NCBI RefSeq assembly: GCF_000003605.2
Contig: NW_003122411.1
Span: 388,916-444,317 of the forward strand
Direction: 5' to 3'
DNA length: 55,402 nucleotides
DNA from: Saccoglossus kowalevskii
Taxonomy: Eukaryota; Hemichordata; Enteropneusta; Harrimaniidae
The position numbers were made by a program, and so were the translations under genes. Under the pieces are notes generated by a model that saw nothing but the letters and a program-made list of their open reading frames with translations, ran no database searches and was not told where the DNA came from. Below, piece after piece: positions 1-33,487 of the stretch; the stretch's first letter is position 1, and each line of letters starts with the position of its first letter.

Positions 1-2752
1 CACAACATTATGATGATGTTGGATAAGAACGTGAAATTTCATATCCCAGCTCCAATCAGTCACAATCTTCATAAGATTCCAGATAAATTCATACCCAGAA
101 AGTTTTCCGTCTCGGTCAAAGTGCCGGAAACGAAAGGCTGTTCAAAGTGCTGTATCGGTAAGTCTTTGTTTCATTTTCAGTCAAGGCGGTGTTTATTACT
201 GCGTGCAGTGAGGCTGGATACCGTCATGGAGCTCAGTTATGGAATACTGTAAATGCATTAATTATTCACTGGGTTTTAATTTCGTTATTTTCGTTGATAA
301 GTAAAAATCCGCTAAACTAAATCTACATGAACATGTAGAATAACAATATAACTTATTGTTTCTTTGACGAATAGATAAAATTAAAACACAGTGAATATGC
401 TCAAACGACAAAATAGTGAAATTAAATGTCAGTGAAAATAAATGGTTTTACAGTAGGTCATATTTTGTGAAATGTGTTTATTTTGTCACACAAAAGTGCT
501 TTACTGAATTATCCTTGGTTTCTATTTTGAATTAGCTATGATATACTATATTCACTTTCAGGGAGACCTGACTATGCATGTCTGCAAGCAGACATTGACC
601 ATGTTTTCTCTGTAACGCATGCACACACAGTTCCTCATGTTTGTTTCAATCTTTTGCGCAGCACGAAATCCGTACAATGGTCACAAGTATTTATGTGGGG
701 CGCTGCCGCATGGAGTGGTGCTACTACAATGGTATAAACCATTAAACAAGTTTATGCTTATAAAGGTAAAATATTCATCTTCCTTATTTGCAGACTTCAC
801 TGCTGACCTTTGGTTGTGAATGTCACACTGCTAAATTTAGCACCTAATAAGGAAATAAGTTATATACCAGATTGTAAATTGCGATCTTGTTGCTAGTATT
901 TAGTAGCTTGGATGTAAATAACAATAAAAATAAAATACACTCTCAATCGTTTTACATTTGCGATGAATAAATAATACAACATTTGTACGGATATATTTAT
1001 TGTAATGCGATGTTTATCAGGCAATAATTATGCAATGACAATGCCCCTTACATTGTGTGCATTTTTCCACTAGAATGAGTGCTATTTCTGCACTAGATCT
1101 AGCACCATTTCCTGTTAGTGCTACTGAGACTGACCACTCATTCTGTGTCAATTACAACTTCTTTACATACTTCTAATTTGTCAAATAGCATTTTTCTCCC
1201 ATATTTTGTCAAAAAATAAAAATGAAATAAGAGCATGACATTAGCTTACATTGTATGAATGCATATATTCAGTGCTTTTAGACCTTGCTTCATTTTTCAG
1301 TTTGAAGTCGCTCAGTTTGTACAAACCAGACCCAGATTTTGTGACTTTGAACTAGTTTTCGAGGTTGCAACATTGTAACACAAACTATGGTCAGTAATCG
1401 GATTTTAACCATTTATACGACTTCCCTGTAGAAGATGAGCAATTCTGTTGTAATTGTGTGCGAATATGAGTATGAATATTTATTAATTTTTTATACCACC
1501 TAGGTTATAGAATGTATGATGCCACCAGTGTTAGAACTGTTTTCTTTAATTATTAATACTGAAATGGACTACCCATTGGTATGTACAGGCGTGGCGAAAG
1601 GGTAAGTGCCTCGAAATTCCTTATATAGTCATTTGAAAGATCAGTTTCTATAAAGAGTGATTAAACTTTCAAATAACTCGCATAGTTTTGATCATTGCAT
1701 AATCAAGATGTTTAATCATTGCACAGTATTTCTTGTTACATTAAATATAAGCATATGGACAACAACAATCAGCATGTTTTAAATAGCATTTTTATCATCA
1801 CTGAAAACTTTTTACCCATAATCCTTGATGCATTGTTTGTTTGTTTGTTTTTTTGTTTCCTACAGGGTGGAAAGAAATAATTTACAATTAGATATAATAA
1901 ATTTGAATTCAACTTCGAATTGGTTTGCATCACATCCATCACCAGACCGACTTCTGCAAGCAGTTTGCGTGGCGCAGCTAGAAAGAGACACAGTTCTTGT
2001 CTGCTATGACAGTAAGTCACATGGTTGCTGCTTGTTTACTTTTCATTATTTTAAATTATCGGTAATACTGTTTGACTATTTGTTTGACTGTTTTGCATAT
2101 TTTCACGTCCTTTGCTCTGTTAATACATATTATTTAATCACTAAACAAACCAGCTAATATATTGAATTCCATCAATTTTGTTCTTTTCCCTCCTAGGAGA
2201 AGTAAAAGTGGTCAATTTGTCAGGAAGGCTGAAGCCGAGTCGGAAACAGGCAGCGGAATTACACTTTGATTTTGCTGTAGAATCTGTGGTTGTGTTACAA
2301 GACAGCGTACTCGCCTTTCATAAACATGGAATGCAGGGGAGGAACTTTAAAGCCAATGAGGTAACAGATCGGGAACTATCGTGTACGGCGTTGTATCTGT
2401 GTCACGTGTCTGTGTATCCTATCGTATGATAATCTCATTCGGCATTATCTCCATGTCATTGGTCGATTTTATCACAGTTCGATGTATATTCATTTTTGCT
2501 ATTTCTTGTCTGTGTACGTAGTTATATTCAGTCCGTGAAGTAGTATTAACTTTTTTGATCTTCAAACAACTCCAAAACATAACACTAAGTGTCTCTCTAA
2601 CGTTACAGGTGACGCAAGAAATTTGTGACAAATCACGAATGTTCAAGCTCTTAGGATCGGACAAAGTTATCATATTGGAGAGTCGGCCCACAGACGATCC
2701 CACGGCACAGTCTAATCTCTACATTCTCGCTGGACATGAGAACACCTACTGA
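1..2752 (+). CDS. MAP4K5/MAP4K3-like: MAP4K3/MAP4K5-type kinase, C-terminal CNH domain (3' part of gene)
   Basis: Six plus-strand exons join in phase: about 50-157, 662-765, 1504-1601, 1866-2011, 2197-2360 and 2609-2752. They encode the end of a germinal-centre Ste20-like kinase. Recognisable blocks, in order, are [75 protein letters not shown] and the terminus [13 protein letters not shown]. These are the citron-homology (CNH) domain blocks of MAP4K3 (GLK) and MAP4K5 (KHS). In the family the N-terminal Ste20 kinase domain signals to JNK and mTORC1 pathways, and the CNH domain is a beta-propeller regulatory and interaction module. The kinase domain and proline-rich linker lie off the left edge. 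The sequence looks equally close to vertebrate MAP4K3 and MAP4K5, as expected for a pre-duplication orthologue. This assignment is from memory of the family, not a search. Confidence 0.93.
50..157 (+). CDS. MAP4K-like exon a (linker to CNH domain)
   Basis: Encodes the [19 protein letters not shown] and [12 protein letters not shown] stretch that precedes the CNH domain. The donor GTAAGT starts at 158, leaving one base of a split codon. The 5' boundary is uncertain: an AG at 48-49 after a pyrimidine-containing stretch fits, but the reading frame stays open to base 10, so the exon may start earlier or off the edge. Confidence 0.8.
662..765 (+). CDS. MAP4K-like exon b (CNH start)
   Basis: The acceptor CAG ends at 661 and the donor GTAAAA starts at 766. 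With the one base carried from the previous exon it reads [20 protein letters not shown] and then [15 protein letters not shown], ending in phase 0. Confidence 0.92.
1504..1601 (+). CDS. MAP4K-like exon c (CNH)
   Basis: The acceptor is TAG at 1501-1503 and the donor GTAAGT starts at 1602. It encodes [20 protein letters not shown] and then [13 protein letters not shown], leaving two bases of a glycine codon. It follows exon b directly with no missing segment when compared with the family order. Confidence 0.9.
1866..2011 (+). CDS. MAP4K-like exon d (CNH)
   Basis: The acceptor TACAG ends at 1865 and the donor GTAAGT starts at 2012. Its first base completes the split glycine codon. It encodes [20 protein letters not shown] and later [14 protein letters not shown], one of the best conserved MAP4K CNH blocks. 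Confidence 0.92.
2197..2360 (+). CDS. MAP4K-like exon e (CNH)
   Basis: The acceptor TCCTAG ends at 2196 and the donor GTAACA starts at 2361. It encodes [20 protein letters not shown], then [20 protein letters not shown] and [12 protein letters not shown], ending in phase 0. Confidence 0.93.
2609..2752 (+). CDS. MAP4K-like terminal exon f
   Basis: The acceptor TTACAG ends at 2608. It encodes [20 protein letters not shown], the [20 protein letters not shown] block and ENTY, then TGA at 2750-2752. The terminus matches the expected family C-terminus, so the protein is intact at this end. Confidence 0.95.
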   Translation: MTQEICDKSRMFKLLGSDKVIILESRPTDDPTAQSNLYILAGHENTY

Positions 2753-3010
2753 AGTGGGCGGTGGCCACAGCAGTGGTGGTGGCAGCGGCAGCCCTGCTTT
2801 GCCATATATGGACAATAGTTGGCTTTGATATTACTTGGAATGCAGGGGTTCTACAAAGTATCTACAAATGTGTGTAACCAATGACATCATCCCCCCTCCC
2901 CCCACGGAGTATCAGACACTTGTATTGCTGCTCCTCTTCAATAGCCATATCATGGAACTTTGAGCAAGAAGAATTTCGTGTTTAATAAACAAATAAAAAT
3001 AACATAAACA
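2753..3010 (+). other. MAP4K-like 3'UTR with two poly(A) signals
   Basis: A short untranslated region follows the stop codon. AATAAA hexamers lie at 2984-2989 and 2992-2997, about 230-245 bases after the stop, in a locally A-rich context suited to cleavage. The exact cleavage site is inferred. Confidence 0.7.
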
Positions 3011-3493
3011 AGTGAATTTGCTCATTTTCATGTCAAATAAATAATTGAAAAAAATGAAATATTATCATGCAGTTCATTGCAAACTGTTATCCAGGTTAGC
3101 AGATTATTTTCTAATGTTACTGTGGTCCTTTTGTCACTACTTGTATCGCGATGTGGTTCGCTTTCCATCTATATTCCTAATTTAAGACGACTCCATATTA
3201 TGCAAAATATTAAATGCCTTTTTTCATTGAATAGTGCAATAATGGAGGTGTTTTTTTCTCTTTTTTTTTTGTGCCTGCAATTTTTTTGTTTTTTCAAGAA
3301 AATGTTTCTATCTGTGTGGTTGCATTTGTTTGGGAGTGTTATGAAGCCTGCCTTACACATGTTAATATAGGTAGTGTCTATTGCAGGCTAAGGACCAACT
3401 GAACTGTCGCACACTCGTTAAGTGTAGCAGTATCGAGAAGTTTGCGCACGGATCACTTTTTGATCACATAACCAAGGTGGCCTTTGTGACTGG

Positions 3494-3523
3494 ATTATTA
3501 TTATTATTATTATTATTATTATT
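3494..3523. repeat. (ATT)n microsatellite plus T run
   Basis: Ten perfect ATT trinucleotides run straight into a poly(T) tract ending near 3534. Confidence 0.95.
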
Positions 3524-5573
3524 TTTTTTTTTTTCAAACATATATTTCATTATTTTCTTTCTTTGGGAAAAATACAAAAAGCAAAACTTTGGTTTACAGT
3601 GTTATCCTCCTAGAGTAGCTTATAGTAAAAGTCTGCTTCTAATTGGTGATACTGGAAAACGTAATATATTGTGTACAAATCGCTGTTTTTAGGAGATTTC
3701 TCTTAACGTACAGTAATGAGGTATTTTTCATCTTCAGTGCAAAATTTAAAAAATAATTTAAGACAACAAAAATTTATGTAATATGTTAGTGTGTACCGGT
3801 ATTTTCTGAGATATTACTTAATTATCCATGTTACAAACATAGAATAACAGCGATATGTTCATATTTGTTTCATCACAATCGTGATCGATTTTAAAGGTTG
3901 AAGGTTTTCTTCTCGCGTCTTTGATTTGGGTCTCATACAATGTAGAATACGCGAACTGTGACGACCACTGACCTTCAATGTAAAACTTGGCGACATGCAA
4001 AAAAAATAGATAATTATACAGAATAAATGATTTGTCCATTTATTTTCAACCCCTCCCCGCCCCTTTCAGTCACAAATGATATTTATTATTTCAGATATCT
4101 TTATTTAGTTTACACAAGTGCCTAAGTAGCTAATAATGCGCGAGAATTCTTGTCTGCGAATGTTTGCTGCCCTCTAGTGATAGGATGTGTTTATTTTTCT
4201 GTCTACAGAGGGCGCTCCATTCGCTTCACGGTGTTCTTTTTTTATTTCGTTTTTTGTACAGCTGCTTAGCTTCTTAGTGTAGCTTTTTCAGGAGTATTAT
4301 TTTTTTTTTATTCAATTTGTTGGTACTTATTACAATTCTAAATCTGGTCTTGGCATAACACGTTGGAATATGGGGCCATTTCTTTTTGTTTAGCATGAAA
4401 ATTATCACGAGTAACATCACATATGTACATCTCTTCATAGGCTATAAGCCATTACGCAGATCCATAGTATTATTAATGAGCTGGCTTGCATATTTAATTG
4501 GTTACGGCAGATTTCTGCAACACCTCATTTGAATGCACATTCTGTGTAAACCAAAGAAAACCAGCTAACATATTAATTAATAACAACATGTACCATCTGT
4601 ATTCAAATACAATAATGGCGCTGATTTTGGGTACGTACCCAAAAGTGTTATATTTGCAGCGCTTCTTGTGACTAACTGTGATCAGAATCTGATTTTGTTT
4701 TGTGTGCATATTAATAAACTAGCTTGCATATTACTGTTATTCATTGATATTTCTATCTTTCATAATGCGTAATACTCTTAGTCACTTCACGATTGATGAT
4801 TTCGTCGTTACTGATAATTCTGCATTGTAGGACAGCAGAGAAATTATCACTGCTACAGAAATTCATGAATTTAACCATCTCTCCAAAAAACTTGTATCAC
4901 ATGATTATTCACATTCTACTGCAGTTATCGTTTGGTGACATGTTACTGGGATGATAATCCACTTTTTTTTTCTTGCACCTTTTGCACAATCTTTTCACTG
5001 TGCGACAGGACAGACAGACAAAGTCACAAAAATACCTCTTACATGTACTTGTATATATGCCAACTTTTTAATTCTTGCATGTTTGTTATTTTTTAATATC
5101 ACTTTTTTGGGGGAGTTGTCCGCAATTATTGTCTACACGTGTATTAGTCACACTGCCGTATGCCGACTTAGTTCTTTTTTTTGCTGTGGAAAAGGACACT
5201 TACAGAAATCGCTGATTCTTTTTCATTACAGCTAAATAAAAGTTTATATATATATATAACGCATAGAATTTGTTGCCACTTAATGCCATGATGCACCTTC
5301 CATGCATGCATGCACTGATACTAATGTCTTCAATTTCTCACTTTGGGAAATCAGAACATCAGGTTTGCTTGTATATCATAGTTTGTACATTATCACTACA
5401 ATATCTATCGCAATATTTGTTTCAGCTTTCGCATGTGCAAATGGCACAGCATTGATTTGTAAGTCACATTGAAAATTATTTTTGAAAAAACTTTGTGATT
5501 TTCACTTTCATATATATATTGCTCTTCGGGATTGTCTTAACTGTGCCTGTGAGATGAGAATGTGCACATAGCA

Positions 5574-5630
5574 TTTCAAGATGGCTGCATAGCAACCGTT
5601 TCAAGATGGCTGCATAGCAACTGTTTCAAG
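5574..5630. repeat. 25-bp tandem duplication
   Basis: Two units at 5574-5598 and 5599-5623 share the core TTTCAAGATGGCTGCATAGC and differ at one base. A partial third unit (TTTCAAG) follows to 5630. Confidence 0.9.
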
Positions 5631-7854
5631 TGTGCATTGACTGCTAAAAACAACCGACTCGCACATGCTCAGTTACGACGATGCTTATTAATGCATTATT
5701 TCGGTTGAAATGAAACATGCACATATATTTGTTTTCAAATTGTTTTTGAAATTGATGTAAATGGACGATTAAAACACTTTAATTATGGAGGCGTTTCTTC
5801 TTTTTTTCTGACCACAGTATTATTTTTATGAGTTTTGTATATTAAAGTTAATGAATAAAATACTGAGATTTGTCAAAGCGATTGCTGTCCTGGTGTGGAA
5901 CGCATGATGACATCGTTAGTCCTGAATTATGTCGGTTCTGTGTCGCATTACCGGTACTTTGGAAGGCGCTATTCGCTCACTTTAGAATGTCAATTGTCAA
6001 TTGCAGTTGAGGTGCATGAATTATATTTCAACAGCATTAACAATGTACAGTCCCTGTGTAGTTTTCACCAGAACAGTCGTTCAGTGAAAAATGCACATGC
6101 ATTTGGTACACATGACATGTCTACCAACTAAGTCTTCATGCATCATCTGTATGTGAATTTCAATGCAGTATGACTGGAACAGCTTGTGGTGGCAAAATGT
6201 GGTGAAATATATTCGTACAGTGATACTAGCGTGGATTCCATTAAAAACGCCAACAAATGATCACCAGTTGGCTATTTTTGTTTGAATCGCGGAAAAAAAA
6301 AAATATGATTCTCACCCGTGACCTACTATTTATGGTTCTGATACAAAGCCCGGAAATGGATCTGAACTAATTGAAAACTACGATTATCGACAAAATAGCT
6401 GCCAATTTGATCAAATAACAAAATAACATGACCTACACTCTACTGTATATAAGTATTTTATTTGGATCCAAACTTTCAACTGAATCAGGTGATATATTAG
6501 TGAGAAATTGCTCTGCACAGACAGATGTCTGACTCATGAACACAAATTAATAAATTCAGACAGGAGCTTAATCTCTGCATCTTTAATTCGAAGAATAAAT
6601 TGGCAATTCTGCTCAAATCACCCTTGGTTATAAAAGTTAGCTCTTAGGACAATTTGCTCAACTGGAAAAAGTTGGAAATTTTCCGCAGCTTGTTTACCGA
6701 CGGTAACTTAACTACTGAACCTGATTTTAAATAAACCTGCAATCTTGGTTAGCATGCACGAATTTTTTAAAATTCACCCAATGTGGTGCTAAGTTTGCTC
6801 AACCTTGGTCGGAAATGTACTTTTCAAGAGTTTTCAACTGTTTTAATTTTTTTTAATGTCTTTCTCGTTTATCCAATTTCACATTTTTGACTTTGCTAAA
6901 CTTGCAGCTAAACTTTGCAAAATTTTTTATCAGAATTGAAATTGAGCAAGATTTATAACATTTCAACACAGTTACTATTAAAACAAGAGTACCGGTACAA
7001 ATAACCAAGATTTTTTTTTAACCAGGTCTATGTATGAGGCATATGCACTACATATATCTAAGCTTTCAGATGATATGTAGGTTGTTATACATATAGTAGC
7101 ATGCTTAGTAACTTTTAGAGATTCTTTTTTCTCCTTCAATCAGGGCTGAAGTTGTTGACAGTTGAAACATTTCCACTGCGAGTAAACTTGAGTGAGCTGT
7201 TCCAGCCTTTGAAGTTGTTTTGAATGGAGCTGTTAGTTGAGCAAGTTTGCTAAATTATTAATTTTTTCAACCGTAATATGCATCGTGGAAGATCCCACTG
7301 TACACGTATACACTCGAACCACAATTCTCGTCAGTGTATTCAACAATGCATTCGTCAATGCTCAGAAAATCGCAGGAAGGCTGTATGATACATCTCTTTG
7401 TACATTATATACATGATCAGTTGGCTCATTCGTTGTGTATGCGGCCAGACTACCTGGCCATCACATGATTATATTTTATTCTTTGTTTTCTTATTCTGAT
7501 TGGCATGTCAACCTCCACAGTTGTAAAAATTCGTAATGCTGCATGGTTGACAATACTTGAATTCACGTGATAGGCAGTGTCATTACGAAAGAATCAAACT
7601 TTTATAAGGACAATTTTCTTTCTAAAACACGCAATGATCACTGCCCGGGAATTTATGGGACATGCTACCAAAGAGTCCAATATTTTGCATGGGGCAAGAC
7701 ATCTAATCATAAATTTGCATATGAGCGCATTATCGCACAATTACTTTGAAGTTATATGTATACACCAACCTAATCCATTATTCTAAAAATGACCCTTTTG
7801 ATTTTTTTTTAGTCCCCGTTCAGACGAAGTCCGAAAACAGGAACTTTAATTCGG

Positions 7855-8862
7855 TCTTCGTCCGTGCGTCCGTCCAGAGTCATATTCCAGAATCCCTTGG
7901 ACCGATTCCGTTCATTCTTTGCATGTGCCTAGTACTTTATGTGGGACATATGCACATGCAGTGGTTTAGCGATTCGATTCAAAATGGCCGACTGGCAGCC
8001 ATCTTTTTTTTTGAAAATGTTGTATTTTGGACATGCTTTGTCAGTTTTCATTCAAACTTGGTACATAGATTATACATGTTAGGATACATGTCCATGACGA
8101 TTTATTTCACAATTGGATCAAAGATGGCGACTGGCAGCCATCTTGTTTTTTGAAAATGATGTATTTTGGACATGCTTTGTCAGTTTTCATTCAAATTTAG
8201 TACATAGATCATACATGTTAGGATACATGTCCCCGATCATCTGTGAGTTCTTGAGTGTGTCCGTCCGTTTGTGTGTCTGTGCGTCAGTCTGTCCAGAGTC
8301 ATATTTCAGAATCCTGTGGACCGATTTCATTCATTCTTTGCATGTGCCTAGTACCTTATGTGGTACATATGCACATGCAGTGGTTTAGCGATTTGATTCA
8401 AAATGGCCGACTGGCAGCCATCTTGCTTTTTGAAAATGTTGTATTTTGGACATGCTTTGTCAGTTTTCATTCAAACTTGGTACATAGATTATACATGTTA
8501 GGATACATGTCCATGACGATTTATTTCACATTTGGATCAAAGATGGTCGACTGGTAGGCATCTTGTTTTTTTTATGCGGTATCTTGGACGTGCTCTGTCA
8601 GTTTTCATTCAAATTTGGCACATACATGTACTTTATACATGTTAGGATGCATGTCCATGACAATTTGTTTCAAAATCTGGTCAAGGATGGCCGATTGACA
8701 GCCATCTGACTTTTTGGCCTTACTACTTCCACAATTTATATACATATCAGTGTGTTTCATAATCAGATCAAAGATGGCCGAATAACGGCCGTTTTTATTT
8801 TTGGCTATATTACTACTACACGGAACAAGTGTTTTGATGTAAATAAACAATCTGTTGTATAC
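7855..8862. repeat. hierarchical tandem repeat (about 140-bp units within a 419-bp unit)
   Basis: The core AAGATGGCCGACTGGCAGCC, with variants, recurs near 7981, 8120, 8400, 8541, 8685 and 8773, so the basic unit is about 140 bp. Each core is followed by GAAAATGTTGTATTTTGGAC-like sequence and by TTAGGATACATGTCC. A longer block that begins with GTCCAGAGTCATATT recurs at an offset of 419 bp (7876 against 8295). Units decay towards the right. Several frames stay open through the array but resemble no known protein. It is most simply a non-coding interspersed or satellite-like repeat. Confidence 0.85.
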
Positions 8863-11490
8863 GCCACTTGGAACTCAAGTTTTAAGGACACGCTCGCGAC
8901 AATCCCTCCGCTTTAATATGACGAGCTCAAAGAGAACTTTCAAAAATTTAACGGGGACTGTCATTTTTAATGACTTGTTTACCTTTGGTTAAAGTATGCC
9001 CTCTAGAGCCAAAATCACTGTATCCTAAATGTTAAACTTTGTGAGGTCACTCATGCAAGTACTGCAATCTCCATTAACAAGTTAAAAAAAAATACGTCGA
9101 ATTCATACCCCTCAATTAACCCCTCAATTAACAAATGAACAGTTCTTTGATTTGTTGGCTGTGCAATTAGTTTTTCTGTACATAGATGTAGTGCATTACG
9201 TCAAAAATATCCAAAATGTCACTCTTCAAGGGATAGGAACTACATTATTTGTTTACACCATAAACACTGTCTAATATGCTAGTATGCAAGAAAAAAAAAT
9301 CGTTGGGATTAGATAGAGTAATTTAATAGAACTTCAGTTTTTCGTTGTCATCACTTCCACAGTTCCAAAGACTATTGTATATGGAAATATTGCCCCTTTA
9401 TGAACTGACCAACACACATGCACACACACACACAAAATAAACAAACAATGTTTATAGTTACTCAAGATTGTTTTATCGGATGCTGTTCACTGATTAAATA
9501 GACAAAGAGCAGGTACAAATAAAAAATATTAATCATTGCACAGTTGTACAATGTAACATTTACAATTCGTGTCTCCTGCTGGAGTTTCCCCCTTTTTAAG
9601 TATTACTTGAATTTTTTCTGCCCCAGATTAAAGAAATGAATTGCATGTTGAGGGCGCTGTATCTGATTTTGGCCATAAAACTTGACTGATGTGTCTGTTA
9701 ATTCTAAACACTGATTGCTTTACCAGTTAATATTGTCCAGCATCAATACAACTATATCTGCAACTATCACAAGCTCGGAAGAGCTGCAGCCACAATGTAC
9801 GAAATGAATGCATGGCAATTCATATCTGCGGACAACAGGAAAACATCATTCCCACACCCCCCACCCCACCTCACCTCAAAATCCTTTCCCCAAGTGTAAC
9901 TAGAAAGTATCCTTTACATTAAATTATTTAAATATGGAAATAGGAGAAAAGAATTAGAAAAAAAAAGCATCTCTGTGAATCCCAACAAATAAACTGAACA
10001 AACAAAAACTATGCAGTGCATTATACATTGAACCTTACAAACGTTAAGGTCGTCGTCATTCTGAAAGTGCACAATTTTCGTTAAATGTAAAAAGTAGCAA
10101 GACTGTATGTAGACACACAGGGGGGAAAAAATGCTTTGTTATTTATAAGAACAAGGTAGCATCTAATCACCATTCTGAGTGGACCCGTATCAGGCCGTGC
10201 ATGAATAGGAAATTTATTACCATACGAATGAACACAACTCCCACCACCACCACCACCGAATAGACTAACACAGAGAGGATAGTGAAGGAAATACAGCAGT
10301 ACAGATCACATACAGAAATTGAACGTCTTGTTTTTCTTGAGGGGTTTCACGAGTACAGGTTTTTTTTATTTTTACAGTTGAGAAAACAATGAAAGAAAAA
10401 ACAAACAAACAAAAGACCCCCCACTTCCAATCCTCAACAAGACTGAAGATTAAAGTCAAGGTGAATGGGTTTCAATGGAGTTACAGTGAATGTACCTGCC
10501 TAATTTGAGTCAACTCGTATAAGGTTACCACGACGACTATAATATCTTATCATGCTTACTCTAAGAATAAATTTGAACTACATGGACAAATATCTCCCGA
10601 AGAATTAACCTTGAAATTCATAAATGAAAAACACTGCCAGTCTAACAATCTTGCATTGAAAATCTTGTTGGTGTTCGCCAATGAAAACCTCGAGAATGTA
10701 CACATTGTTGACATTGAATTGTTTCACAACAACAATGGTGGCTAAGGTAAACAAGCATTAAAAGGTTTCAACGAAAAAACAAATTGCCAAGCAATGACAA
10801 TGTATGTGTAAATAATGTATGGCCTTGCAAATGTAATGTACTTGATCTTCAAAAAAAAAAATAATCACAATGCTTTTTATCTTCACATTATAAGTTCAGA
10901 CTGGCAATGTAACTCTGCGAAAATGGAGTTTGCTTTTTCTTCTTATATAATTCAAAGTTCAAAAGTCAAAGTTCAAGAAAAAATTTGACAATATTTCGAA
11001 TAGACAAGGAGGTAAAAGGCAGAGATTCAACTATTTTGTGGTAAAAAGTGAATGAATGAAAGTTGAGATCTCTGAAAAGATTTAGGGGGTAGGTATTTAA
11101 GAGCCAGCAGGGACACAGGTTTGGGAATGGGACAGCACAAGAGATTTCAAAATTCCAGGGTTTCTTTCTTCAGGTTGAAATGTTGAACTACAGCAAAATT
11201 ATTAAAGCATGCAAAAAAAATAAAAATACAATGCATATAATTATTAACAAATAGGACTTTATAAGACAAAACATACATCTGTGATTGTGTTTAGCCTTTG
11301 ACCCTTAGGTCTGATTGTTCAACAGTTCTTTTCTCAACTGTTCATTTTCATTGTCAGATTAATAATATTAAAGGAAGCCATTTTTGAAAAGTTTGTGTCT
11401 CTCGTTTTCAATATCATTTTTTTTTAAAGATACAGTTATTTATAAGTATAATAATCAAAATTCCCGCCGAAAAATGTAATTCACTTACAT
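8863..11490. other. intergenic between convergent 3' ends, no gene seen
   Basis: AT-rich with A and T runs, a short direct duplication of CCCCTCAATTAA (9108-9131) and a CA-rich run near 9413-9435. It may include extra 3'UTR of the minus-strand CDKL-like gene if a more distal poly(A) site is used. No coding similarity was recognised. Confidence 0.55.
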
Positions 11491-12029
11491 TTTATTCTGT
11501 ATAGCTTTCTACTTGGCTCTCATCTTTGTTTCTAACTCGTCATTTTCTTAAAATTTTCATATTTTTGGGGGGGATGTGATCTAAACTTTCCAATAAACCG
11601 CTCACTAGTAAAGACTATCAATTTGATTCGTGATTAAACAAACACGTTTCTGGAAAGTCTCGAAAAACCAAACCATTCTTGTTCTATTTTTTTGTTCCTT
11701 TGGGAACAAACAAAAAATCAGACCCTGTTTAAATTTGTCTAGACTTTGCACACAACTTTAAAATTCATGCACCGTTACACATGGGTAACATACGACAGGG
11801 CAAGGGATACACAGCGGTAGAGTTTGACTGAAAAAAACAAATGCTAACATCTGTAACCCTCCCTCAGATGAAACAGCAAAGTAGATCGCGTACGTATATG
11901 ATAGTACACAGGCAGACATATTCCAACGGATTCTTCAGCTCTGACAACACCACCGCCGACCACAGGGGGACAGACAATCCAAAACAATTGGATTATACAT
12001 TTAAATTAAATAAAATAGAAGTCTAATTA
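11491..12029 (-). other. CDKL-like 3'UTR, candidate
   Basis: Downstream of the stop codon at 12030-12032 on the minus strand, the clearest AATAAA signal (TTTATT on the plus strand) is at 11491-11496, about 535 bases away. The end point is inferred. Other TTTATT words further left could serve as distal sites. Confidence 0.4.
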
Positions 12030-32313
<20,284 letters not shown>

Positions 32314-33252
32314 GTGACAGATGGTTATGCAGACGAGTGGGTAACTGGCGTAAAATATATTCAGGCTACGCAGAGGTCGGCCGTAGAATCGGGATCGTAC
32401 ACATACACATACGACTGTCAAAGTGGTGAGCTCGCTCGACCCAAATCCAAAACAAATCGAGGACCGTGCGTCGGCTTCAATCACGTCGAATCCAATGCTT
32501 GAAGGCCTCACCTGCCGAGGAGAAATCAGAATAAGTGTTCGGAAGTGACAACAGACAAGTACAGGTGCATTAAACGACGTTGGAAGTCACAACTGCAGAT
32601 CATATTTTAGATATTAACACCCAATGTACAACGTCCCACGTATATTTTTCCCAGCCCTTTTACGGAGGCGAAGTCAACATGTCGGCATATACGAACTGTG
32701 GTATTCATCCGCGGATGTGTGAAACAACTTGAAATGCCAAAGAAACAAAATAGACGTCCGACAAATACCAGAATTTATCATTGGGGGACCCGCGTGCATG
32801 TAACACATTTAAAATAATACATTTCAATTGCACAAAATTAGTATGATACGTATGCTTTGAACAAAATTATTGGGACTACTTTATTTCTCCGCGGAGGATA
32901 CGCATTAAAATCTTTTTTTCCGAGCTGTGAAGTGATACTGTTGTCATTCAGATTATTTCTATGGAGACAAGTACACACGTGATCATATCAAAACGGGGTT
33001 CCGTAATTAGGCTATAAATACGAATAAAACCGAGTTAGCCTAAAAATAAATTTCGATTCGAAATCCGTTAGATGTTAGTCAGTAGCCTTCGACATGTAAA
33101 AAGTATATACAAATAATGCCAAAAGTATTCAAAATCGTAACAATACCGGGAAAGAAAAAAATTAAAAACAATACCGTCGCCTCCAAAAGTATGTGCGATG
33201 CAAGTTTATTCCATTGATTAAATAAAATAGCATTAAACATTCAAAACGATGA

Positions 33253-33487
33253 TTAGGGGTTAGCCGCTAGAAACTCTGGGCGATGGCAGGTTTAAAACAA
33301 AAATGCGCACAGGAAAAAAATCTGCATGGGGAAAAAATATTACACACAGAGGCAACAAACAAATTACCGTCACGATGACAGCGATTACAATATGGACAAG
33401 AAGAATATTACAAAACTAGGTACAGAAAAAATGCATAGTTCTGCTGCCATCGCCCGCCCAGAGTTTCTAATGGCCCAACCTGACTAA
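33253..33487. mobile_element. non-autonomous inverted-repeat element (MITE)
   Basis: The ends are inverted repeats of about 40 bp. The left end holds TTAGGGGTTAGCCGC then TAGAAACTCTGGGCGATGGC. The reverse complement of the right end holds TTAGTCAGGTTGGGCCAT then TAGAAACTCTGGGCGGGCGA. The right arm has a 4-bp GGGC insertion. No coding frame. The target duplication is unclear, possibly TA. Confidence 0.75.

Larger units (their letters stand above)
3011..7854. other. intergenic, no gene seen
   Basis: AT-rich sequence between the two convergent genes. Reading frames are short and without recognisable protein similarity. It contains the microsatellite at 3494-3523, a TA run near 5243-5260 and the 25-bp duplication at 5574-5630. 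Positions 4151-4215 hold two phrases resembling coding-sequence-poor repeat debris. I see no RNA gene. Confidence 0.6.
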
